Origin: an uncultured Clostridia bacterium
Lineage (GTDB): Bacteria; Bacillota; Clostridia; Christensenellales; Borkfalkiaceae
Direction of reading: 5' to 3'
DNA: 13,151 nt
NCBI GenBank assembly: GCA_947589335.1
Contig: CANPZH010000031.1
Location: 1-13,151 of the forward strand
Position numbers and translations under genes: made by a program. Numbering within the stretch: position 1 is the first letter of the stretch; every line of letters begins with the position of its first letter. Shown piece by piece: positions 1-5,754 of the stretch. Under the pieces are notes generated by a model, which worked only from the letters and a program-made list of their open reading frames with translations, was not told the DNA's origin and searched no databases.

Positions 1-38
1 ACTGTATAAAAAATTTTATAGAGCTCTAAATTGACCAT
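1..38 (-). CDS. LysR-family transcriptional regulator, N-terminal fragment (runs off window)
   Basis: Only 12 complete codons are inside the window. They read MVNLELYKIFYT, with the next codon beginning GT. This is the characteristic opening of clostridial LysR-type regulators, whose first helix precedes the helix-turn-helix. The start is supported by an excellent Shine-Dalgarno sequence, AAGGAGGAGCAT directly before the ATG on the minus strand. The gene begins 14 bases after the mnmE stop codon on the same strand, so it is probably co-transcribed with mnmE or reads through from it. The identification rests on a very short N-terminal match and established familiarity with the family. The effector and target genes cannot be inferred. 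Confidence 0.6.
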   Translation of the reverse strand, partial: MVNLELYKIFYT

Positions 39-52
39 ATGCTCCTCCTTGT

Positions 53-1342
53 CTATTTTCCGACGCAGAACCGGGAAAAGATCTCATCGATGATCTCCTC
101 CGACGCGGTTTCGCCGCTCAGCGTGCCGAGCGCCGTGTACGCCCTTCTCAGATCCTCCGCATAGAGCTCGGCGGGAAGTCCTCCCTCCGCGCCCCGCTTG
201 GCCGCCGAGACGGCGGACATCGCCTCCCGCAGCGCCTCATAGTGGCGCTCTTCGAGAAGGTATGCCCCCTCATTCTCCGCGCCGAAGCCCTCTTCGTACA
301 TTCTCTCCTTCAGCGCCGCGATCCCCTCGCCCGTGAGCGCGGAGAGGGCGATCTCGCAGTTATCCCTGCGGATCAGATCGCACTTTGCGCCGACAGTGAT
401 GACCGGCGTATCTTCGGGCAGGACGATCCCGTCGCCGTCCTCTTTGAGATAGACGATGAGATCGGCAGATCGCATAGCGTTCTCCGCACGGCGGATCCCC
501 TCCCGTTCGACTGCGTCCGTTCCCTCCCGCAGGCCCGCCGTGTCGGTGATGCGGAACAGGACGCCGTGGATCTCCGTCTCGCCCTCCACAAGATCCCGCG
601 TGGTGCCGGGGGTCTCGGAGACGATCGCGCGGTCATAGCCGAGCAGGGCGTTCAGAAGGGAGCTCTTGCCCGCGTTCGGCCGTCCGCAGAGGGCGACGTT
701 CACGCCCGAGCGGATCTTCCTGCCGGCGCGGTACTGCCCGAGAAGGCGCCCGAGCTCCTCCCCTATGGAAGCGAGCTTTTTCGCGACCTCTTCGCGGGTG
801 TCCGCCGAGAGGTCCTCCTCGGGGAAGTCGACGTCTGCCTCGACGCCCGCAAGGCATTCCTTGACGGTCTCCTGCAGCCGTTTCCCCTCCGCCGTGAGTT
901 TTTCCGTGTAGAGCAGATATCCCGCGCGGACCTGCGCGGAGGACTGCGCCCCGATCATCTCCCCCATGCCCTCGACGGCGGAGAGGGAGAGCTTGCCGTT
1001 GAGATAGGCGCGGCGGGTGAACTCCCCGGGGGCGGCGAGCCTTGCGCCGAGCGCAAACGTCCGCTCCAGCGCGCCGCGCGCGATCTCCCTGCCGCCGTGC
1101 AGATGAAACTCCACGACCTCCTCGCCCGTAAAGGAACGGGGAGCGCGGAAATACACGCACATGCCGTAATCGGTGAAACTGCCGCAGTCGACGGTGCCGG
1201 GATAGAGGACGTTGGGCACATACTCCCCCTTGCGGGAGAACATGCGGGCAGCGAGCGCGAGCGCGCCCTCCCCGCTCAGACGGACGATCGAGACGCCCCC
1301 CTTCCCCTGTGCGGTTGCTATGGCGGAAATGAGATCTGACAT
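53..1342 (-). CDS. mnmE: tRNA uridine-5-carboxymethylaminomethyl(34) synthesis GTPase MnmE
   Basis: With MnmG, MnmE installs the aminomethyl group at C5 of the wobble uridine of certain tRNAs, using tetrahydrofolate and GTP. The 429 residues show the whole family layout: an N-terminal folate-binding domain (IATAQGKGGVSIVRLSG, 8-24), a helical domain, an inserted G domain (P-loop GRPNAGKS 220-227, K-loop GTTRD 246-250, DTAG 267-270, SALTG 334-338) and the C-terminal signature FCVGK (425-429, usually FCIGK). The length is slightly short of the usual 450-460. The G4 motif, normally NKxD, reads AKCD (319-322), so the first Asn is replaced. The start has GGAGG 9 bases upstream and lies behind its own consensus promoter. 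No mnmG is visible, and a LysR gene follows instead. Confidence 0.97.
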   Translation of the reverse strand: MSDLISAIATAQGKGGVSIVRLSGEGALALAARMFSRKGEYVPNVLYPGTVDCGSFTDYGMCVYFRAPRSFTGEEVVEFHLHGGREIARGALERTFALGARLAAPGEFTRRAYLNGKLSLSAVEGMGEMIGAQSSAQVRAGYLLYTEKLTAEGKRLQETVKECLAGVEADVDFPEEDLSADTREEVAKKLASIGEELGRLLGQYRAGRKIRSGVNVALCGRPNAGKSSLLNALLGYDRAIVSETPGTTRDLVEGETEIHGVLFRITDTAGLREGTDAVEREGIRRAENAMRSADLIVYLKEDGDGIVLPEDTPVITVGAKCDLIRRDNCEIALSALTGEGIAALKERMYEEGFGAENEGAYLLEERHYEALREAMSAVSAAKRGAEGGLPAELYAEDLRRAYTALGTLSGETASEEIIDEIFSRFCVGK

Positions 1343-1369
1343 AAAAACGCCTCCGCGGCGCAGAAGATA

Positions 1370-1388
1370 CTATAAGCTGTACTTATAG
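1370..1388. promoter_or_regulatory. 7-bp inverted repeat at the mnmE transcription start
   Basis: CTATAAG, five bases, then CTTATAG form a perfect inverted repeat. It abuts the -10 hexamer and covers the expected +1 of mnmE. The position fits either a repressor operator or a small hairpin at the 5' end of the mRNA. No matching repressor can be named. The arms are AT-rich and short, so chance is possible. Confidence 0.4.
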
Positions 1389-1418
1389 ATTATACCCTTT
1401 TCTCTTTCACTTTGTCAA
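1389..1418 (-). promoter_or_regulatory. Sigma-A type promoter of mnmE
   Basis: On the minus strand a perfect TTGACA (1413-1418) is followed after 18 bases by a perfect TATAAT (1389-1394). The predicted transcription start is near 1382, about 40 bases before the mnmE ATG. This makes mnmE transcriptionally independent of the upstream ecf-truA operon, which ends in a palindrome at 1464-1495. Confidence 0.85.
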
Positions 1419-1463
1419 CTGTTTTACATGCCCTTTCCCGAAAATAGCGCTCTTCGGCGGAAA

Positions 1464-1495
1464 GGCGCCGCGGATGCTGCAGCATCCGCGGCGCC
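1464..1495 (-). terminator. Perfect 32-bp palindrome closing the ecf-truA operon
   Basis: The 16-base arms GGCGCCGCGGATGCTG and CAGCATCCGCGGCGCC are exactly complementary and begin five bases after the stop codon of the 301-residue membrane protein. In RNA they would give a 14-bp GC-rich stem with a TGCA loop. On the minus strand only TTT follows before CCGCC, so the U-tract is poor and this is not a textbook intrinsic terminator. It may instead end transcription weakly or protect the 3' end from exonucleases. Confidence 0.6.
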
Positions 1496-1500
1496 TGCTC

Positions 1501-2406
1501 TTAAAAGTCGGAAAACGGGTCGTCGTCCTGCGGGGCGCCCTGCTCCCCTCCGGGAGCGCTGCCCGGAGAGCCGCCCGAAGTTCCGCCCGAGGGCCCGTCC
1601 GTCTTGAAGTCGCCGAAGGGATCTTCCCCTGCGGGCGGGCGGGGCGCTCCGTAGCCGCCGGGGCCGCCGTAAGGGCCGTAGGGATTCTGCCTGCGGGCGT
1701 ACTCCTCCGCCCTCCTGCGCAGATATTCGTTGTAGTCGACGGGAGCGTTGTTCCGCACGGCGAAGATCGTAAATCCGCGGCAGGGCAGGATCACGCTCAG
1801 AAAGACCATCAGAAACGGGCTGCGCGCGTAGTACTTCCGGAAGAAGGCAAAGAAGACGACGCAGAAGAAGACGAGCACCATGAACCAGACGAGATAGGAG
1901 ATGATCCCGCAGTACTGAGAGGCGAACAGCTGCCATTCGTTGCCGGAGGCGGCGATCTTCGCGCGGTCGAGCGTCCAGTAGTACTGGTCGGTGTAATATT
2001 CATTCGGCTCGAGGGTGTAATACTCGGGACGGGTGAGCAGATACTGCAAAACGAGCATGAAGGTCTCGAGCCCCGTGTAGAGGATCTCGGCGAGCATCGC
2101 ATACAGCCCCGCCCGCTTCATCTTCTGACCGAAAAAGTTCGCCTCTCCCGCGATCTTGCCCGCATACCATGTGTTCGCAAAGGGCAAAAAGCCGAGCCAG
2201 GCGTGCGGGGTCCCCGTCTTCTTGGCGATCGTGTAGAGCCCGACGCCGCCGAGGATGAGCCCGATCAGAAAGAGCCCTCCCGCGACCAAAAGGCAGATGA
2301 GCAAATTGCGTCTCATCAGTTCGACGGCGATCCCGGCGGTATCCGCTTCCTGCGGGAAAAATTGCAGGAAGGCCTGCGGGATATTCAGCCAGTCAAAAAA
2401 TTCCAT
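1501..2406 (-). CDS. Uncharacterised four-helix membrane protein with a DPFxDF-motif tail
   Basis: The 301-residue protein starts MEFFDWLNIP. I chose this start because AAGGAGGAAACGC precedes the ATG, and the 50 residues that could be read upstream are Arg/Ser-rich out-of-frame sequence of truA. Hydrophobic stretches lie at about 34-60, 100-122, 166-190 and 196-216. A Tyr-rich, probably external segment (128-145) sits between the second and third. From about 225 the chain is cytoplasmic-looking: charged (RRRAEEYARRQ), then Pro/Gly/Tyr low complexity, ending in two copies of an acidic aromatic motif, DPFGDF (262-267) and DPFSDF (296-301, the very C-terminus). It overlaps the end of truA by 14 bases and is the last gene of the ecf operon. 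I do not recognise a named family; function unknown. Confidence 0.88.
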   Translation of the reverse strand: MEFFDWLNIPQAFLQFFPQEADTAGIAVELMRRNLLICLLVAGGLFLIGLILGGVGLYTIAKKTGTPHAWLGFLPFANTWYAGKIAGEANFFGQKMKRAGLYAMLAEILYTGLETFMLVLQYLLTRPEYYTLEPNEYYTDQYYWTLDRAKIAASGNEWQLFASQYCGIISYLVWFMVLVFFCVVFFAFFRKYYARSPFLMVFLSVILPCRGFTIFAVRNNAPVDYNEYLRRRAEEYARRQNPYGPYGGPGGYGAPRPPAGEDPFGDFKTDGPSGGTSGGSPGSAPGGEQGAPQDDDPFSDF

Positions 2407-3172
2407 GCGTTTCCTCCTTCGCGCCGAACAGAGGCGCGCCGTAATCGACATTGACAAGGAAGAGCCCCTGCGGGGGCATCGTCTTTGCGAGCTCCCCGCG
2501 CGCGCCCGTGAGGAACGCCCGCGTGATCCCCTCTTCCTTTCCGCATCCGACGGCAAACAGCTCTCCCGCCAGAATGCGCACCATATTGTATAAAAATCCG
2601 TTCCCCGTCACCGTGACCGTGTAGACGGCCGCATGCCGCTCTTTCACTTCTTCGACGGAGACCGCATAGATCTCCCGCTCGCTGGTCTTCGACGTGGCGC
2701 CCGAGGAGCGGAATGCCGCAAAGTCGTGTCTGCCGATCAGAAGACCGGAAGCCTTCCGCATCGCGGAGAGATCGGGACGGAGTTTCAGCCTCGCCGCATA
2801 CCGCGCGTAGAGCGGGAGTTCCGTCTCCGCATAGTATGCGCGGTAACAGTACGTCTTTTTCTTCGCCGCCCGCGTGACGTCGAACCCCCCGGGCGCAGCC
2901 TCGCTCGCAAGCGCGCGCACGTCGGGAGGGAGCAGACGGTTGAAACACGCCGCAAGTTTTTCGGGGGGGACCTTCGTCTCCGCCGCAAATTGTACGACCT
3001 GGCCGAGCGCGTGCACGCCCGCGTCCGTCCGCCCGCTCGCGGTGACCCTCTTCGCGCCGAAGAGCGCTTCTGCCGCGTCTTCGAGGACGCCCTGCACCGT
3101 CCGCTTTCCCGGCTGCTGCTGCCAGCCCGAAAAGTCCGTGCCGTCGTAGGAGATCAACAGAAGATAATTCAT
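2393..3172 (-). CDS. truA: tRNA pseudouridine(38-40) synthase TruA
   Basis: TruA isomerises uridines 38-40 in the anticodon arm of tRNAs. The 259-residue length is normal. Family landmarks are all present: YDGTDFSGWQ (9-18), the catalytic-Asp motif GRTDAGVHA (47-55, Asp50), the Tyr-containing KTYCYR segment (106-111), GRHDFAAFR (147-155), GNGFLYNMVR (190-199) and PPQGLFL (233-239). Its ATG overlaps the ecfT stop as ATGA and has no good Shine-Dalgarno of its own, so translation is probably coupled to ecfT. This position directly after ecfT is conserved in many Bacillota. Confidence 0.97.
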   Translation of the reverse strand: MNYLLLISYDGTDFSGWQQQPGKRTVQGVLEDAAEALFGAKRVTASGRTDAGVHALGQVVQFAAETKVPPEKLAACFNRLLPPDVRALASEAAPGGFDVTRAAKKKTYCYRAYYAETELPLYARYAARLKLRPDLSAMRKASGLLIGRHDFAAFRSSGATSKTSEREIYAVSVEEVKERHAAVYTVTVTGNGFLYNMVRILAGELFAVGCGKEEGITRAFLTGARGELAKTMPPQGLFLVNVDYGAPLFGAKEETHGIF

Positions 3173-3984
3173 ACCGGGAATACGGGGAAATATCTCAGGA
3201 CGACGATCCCCGCCACAAGCCCCGCGATCAGCAAAAATGCGATCAGATCGCGCCAGGTAAAGCGCAGTTTTTTGTATTTCGTCCGCTTCTTCCCGCCCGA
3301 ATAGCAGCGGGCGTCCATCGCGTCGCCGAGTTCGTCGGCCCTGCGGAACGCCGAGAGCAGGAGCGGGATCAGCACGGGGACGATCGCACGGATCCGCTTT
3401 GCGGGGCTCCCCGAATCGAGGTTGGCTCCCCGCGCCTTCTGCGCGCCGATGATGCGGTCCGTCTCGTCCATCAGAATGGGGATGAAGCGCAGCGCGATGC
3501 TCATGATGAGCGCGAGCTCATGGACGGGAAAATGCACCCATTTGAGGGGCGTGAGCAGGCTCTCGATGCCGTCCGTGAGGGAGACGGGCGTCGTCGTGTA
3601 CGTCAGAAGAGAGGAACAGACGACGAGCAGGAATAGCCTGATCACCAGAAAGGCGGAGAAGAGGATCCCCTCCTTCGTCACCTGCAGGATCCCGTACGAC
3701 CAGTAGACCGTCTCTCCCCCGTGGAAAAAGATGTTGATCGCCGCCGTGAAGAGGACGAGGAAGAGCACCCCCCGCACCGAGCGGAGGACCTTGCCCGCGG
3801 GGATCCGCGCAAACAGGATGGCGAGAAGGAGCAGCGCCGCAGCGATCCCGAGCGCGAGAAATTCCTTCGCGAGGAAGATCGCGACGATGAACGCGATGAG
3901 AAAGACGATCTTGAAGCGGGGATCGAGGCGGTGGACGAAGGAGGAGACGGGATAGTATTGCCCGAAGGAGACGTCTTTCAGCAT
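3169..3984 (-). CDS. ecfT: Energy-coupling factor transporter transmembrane protein EcfT
   Basis: EcfT is the membrane scaffold that links the two ATPases to interchangeable vitamin- or metal-binding S components. The 271-residue protein begins MLKDVSFGQY and carries the usual SFVHRLDPRFK segment (15-25). Strong membrane segments occur near 25-60, 70-88, 105-128 and 246-265, and the cytoplasmic coupling region holds two Ala-Arg motifs: KARGANLD (183-190) and DARCYSGG (224-231). The second has Cys where Gly is common. The start has a G-rich ribosome binding site (GAAGGGGG) and overlaps ecfA2 by seven bases. An in-frame extension upstream is antisense-like sequence lying inside ecfA2 and was rejected. 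No S component is in the window, which fits the shared (group II) type. Confidence 0.95.
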   Translation of the reverse strand: MLKDVSFGQYYPVSSFVHRLDPRFKIVFLIAFIVAIFLAKEFLALGIAAALLLLAILFARIPAGKVLRSVRGVLFLVLFTAAINIFFHGGETVYWSYGILQVTKEGILFSAFLVIRLFLLVVCSSLLTYTTTPVSLTDGIESLLTPLKWVHFPVHELALIMSIALRFIPILMDETDRIIGAQKARGANLDSGSPAKRIRAIVPVLIPLLLSAFRRADELGDAMDARCYSGGKKRTKYKKLRFTWRDLIAFLLIAGLVAGIVVLRYFPVFPV

Positions 3985-4877
3985 GCGCCCCCCTTCTTCC
4001 GCGCGAGCACTTTCCTCAGAAAGTCCTCCGTCGTGAAATCGCAGTCGATGTCGATCCCGCGCCGCCCGAGCGCAAGGCAGAGTTTTGCCGTGAGCGGCAC
4101 GTCGAGCCCGAGCTCCAGAAGCTCCTCCGTGCGGCGGAAAAGTTCCCGCGGCGGGAGGACGTATTTTACCTTCCCTTCGTGGAAAACCGCGACCCGTGTG
4201 CAATTTTCGGCGATCTCGTCCATGTCGTGGGAGACGATGACGACCGTCTTGCACCAGCTCTCGTGGAGCCTGTGCAAAAGCTCCATCACCTCCCGTTTCC
4301 CGATGGGATCGAGTCCCGCCGCCGGCTCGTCGAGAACGAGGGTCTCGGGCTTTGTGACGATGACGCCCGCGATCGCGACCCGCCGTTTCTGTCCGCCCGA
4401 GAGATCGAAGGGAGAGACGTCTTTGATCTCCCCGTAGGGGAGCCCGACCGCCTCGATCGCCTCTCTGACGGCGCGCTCCGTCTCCTCGGGGGACGGCTTC
4501 CCCTCCGCGAAATTCTTATATCCGAAGGCGACGTCCTCGAAGACCGTCTCGGCAAAGAGCTGGTTTTCGGGATACTGGAAGACCATTCCCACCTGCCGCC
4601 GCAGTGCGCGGAAGTCCGTCTTCTTGCTCGTGAGGTCGAATTCCCCCGCGCGCAGGACGGTCGGATCGTCCTTTTTCTTTTTCCGCCGCAGGGAGGCGGG
4701 GACGCGGATGAGCCCGTTGAGATGCTGCACGAAGGTGCTCTTGCCGCTGCCCGTCTGCCCGATGATACCGAAGAACTCCCCCTCTCCGATCGTGAGAGAG
4801 ACGTCATCGAGCGCCTTTGCGGCAAAGGGCGTCTTTGCATTGTAGATGTGGGTGAGATGCTCCGCTACGATACGCAT
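3978..4877 (-). CDS. ecfA2: Energy-coupling factor transporter ATP-binding protein EcfA2
   Basis: One of two nonidentical ABC ATPases driving ECF-type vitamin uptake. The 299 residues contain Walker A GQTGSGKST (40-48), Q-loop Gln101 in VFQYPENQLF, signature LSGGQ (159-163), Walker B with catalytic Glu in VLDEPAAGLDP (181-191) and switch His217 (SHDMDE). A Lys-rich insertion (RRKKKKDDP, 64-72) between the first helix and the Q-loop and a C-terminal extension (about 240-299) fit the EcfA2 subgroup. The start is preceded by AAAGGAG and overlaps ecfA1 by 13 bases. The A1/A2 assignment rests on gene order and motif flavour. Confidence 0.94.
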   Translation of the reverse strand: MRIVAEHLTHIYNAKTPFAAKALDDVSLTIGEGEFFGIIGQTGSGKSTFVQHLNGLIRVPASLRRKKKKDDPTVLRAGEFDLTSKKTDFRALRRQVGMVFQYPENQLFAETVFEDVAFGYKNFAEGKPSPEETERAVREAIEAVGLPYGEIKDVSPFDLSGGQKRRVAIAGVIVTKPETLVLDEPAAGLDPIGKREVMELLHRLHESWCKTVVIVSHDMDEIAENCTRVAVFHEGKVKYVLPPRELFRRTEELLELGLDVPLTAKLCLALGRRGIDIDCDFTTEDFLRKVLARKKGGAC

Positions 4878-5686
4878 TCCGCGATCTCCTTTGCGAGCTC
4901 CTCGATCCCAAGGGTATCCGCCGCCGCGATGCCGCCCTCACGGAGGCGCTTGCAGATCACGCCGATGCGCGGCAGGGCAAGATTGTACGTCAAGAGCTCC
5001 TCATGGCGCCCGAAGATCTCCGCGGGCGCGCCCTCCATGACGATCTCCCCGCGGTTCATGACGACCGCGCGGTCCGCAAGCAGGGCCTCCTCCATGAAGT
5101 GGGTGATGAAAAGCACGGTGATCTTCTCCTCGCGGTGGAGGCGTTTGACGACTTCCGCGATCTCCCGCCTGCCGCGGGGATCGAGCATGGAGGTCGACTC
5201 GTCGAGGATCATGATGCGGGGCTTCAGGGCGAGCACGCCCGCGATCGCGACCCGCTGTTTCTGTCCGCCCGAGAGACGGGAGATGGTCGCCGTGCGGTAG
5301 GGCTCCATGCCGACGGCGCGGAGGGCGAAGCCGATGCGTCTGCCGATCTCCTCGCGGGGGAGCCCGATGTTCTCCGCCCCGAAGGCGACGTCGTCTTCAA
5401 CGAGAGAGGCGACCGCCTGCGAATCGGGGTTCTGGAAGACGATCCCGACGTCTTTGCGGATATCGGACAGCGTCTTCTCCGAGACGGGGTTCCCGAAGAC
5501 GCGGATCTCTCCCCCGTCTGCCGTCAGAAGTCCGTCCGCGAGACGGGCGAGGGTGCTCTTGCCGCTCCCGTTGTGTCCGAGCACGGCGACGAACTCCCCC
5601 TCTTCCGCCGAAAAATTCAGATGGTTGACCGCGGGCGCGCCCTCCCCATAGGAAAAGGTGACGTCGCGGAATTCGATCGCTTTCAT
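4865..5686 (-). CDS. ecfA1: Energy-coupling factor transporter ATP-binding protein EcfA1
   Basis: Partner ATPase of EcfA2. The 273 residues show Walker A GHNGSGKST (37-45), Q-loop Gln85 in VFQNPDSQ, signature LSGGQ (138-142), Walker B MILDESTSMLDP (159-170) and switch His196 (ITHFMEEA). It is the first gene of the overlapping ecfA1-ecfA2-ecfT-truA-membrane protein run. The natural start MKAIEFRDVTFSYG lacks any Shine-Dalgarno: the 17 bases upstream are TTATAATTGTAGAAAAC. A TATAAT ends only ten bases before the ATG, so the transcript may be leaderless or nearly so. The gene lies 68 bases after helD on the same strand. Confidence 0.95.
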   Translation of the reverse strand: MKAIEFRDVTFSYGEGAPAVNHLNFSAEEGEFVAVLGHNGSGKSTLARLADGLLTADGGEIRVFGNPVSEKTLSDIRKDVGIVFQNPDSQAVASLVEDDVAFGAENIGLPREEIGRRIGFALRAVGMEPYRTATISRLSGGQKQRVAIAGVLALKPRIMILDESTSMLDPRGRREIAEVVKRLHREEKITVLFITHFMEEALLADRAVVMNRGEIVMEGAPAEIFGRHEELLTYNLALPRIGVICKRLREGGIAAADTLGIEELAKEIAECVS

Positions 5687-5696
5687 GTTTTCTACA

Positions 5697-5702
5697 ATTA
5701 TA
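5697..5702 (-). promoter_or_regulatory. Putative -10 box of the ecf operon, very close to the start codon
   Basis: A perfect TATAAT lies ten bases before the ecfA1 ATG on the minus strand. The hexamer 17 bases upstream (TAGTAC) is a poor -35. A start of transcription six or seven bases past the hexamer would leave a leader of only about four bases. Alternatively the operon is read from helD. Confidence 0.45.
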
Positions 5703-5729
5703 ACAAATTTTTTTCGAAAGTACTACTCA

Positions 5730-5751
5730 TTCACGATGAAAACGCCGTGAA
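5730..5751. other. Small inverted repeat after the helicase gene
   Basis: TTCACG, ten bases, then CGTGAA form a 6-bp inverted repeat starting three bases past the helD stop. There is no U-tract directly after it on the minus strand, so it does not look like an efficient terminator. Read-through from helD into ecfA1 is therefore possible. Confidence 0.35.
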
Positions 5752-5754
5752 ATT

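Noticed and set aside
242..1339. A 365-codon plus-strand frame opposite mnmE
   Set aside because: Shadow of mnmE. Its translation has no domain and mnmE has all motifs and its own promoter.
1474..2454. A 326-codon plus-strand frame opposite the unknown membrane protein
   Set aside because: Very charged composition with no motif, and the opposite strand encodes clear membrane helices with a strong ribosome binding site.
2407..2556. N-terminal extension of the 301-residue membrane protein
   Set aside because: The extra 50 residues are Arg/Ser-rich, lie inside truA and lack a ribosome binding site. AAGGAGGAAACGC points to the ATG at 2406.
3985..4254. 90-residue N-terminal extension of EcfT
   Set aside because: It lies within ecfA2, has no hydrophobic or family sequence, and EcfT proteins start at the MLKDVSFGQY position.
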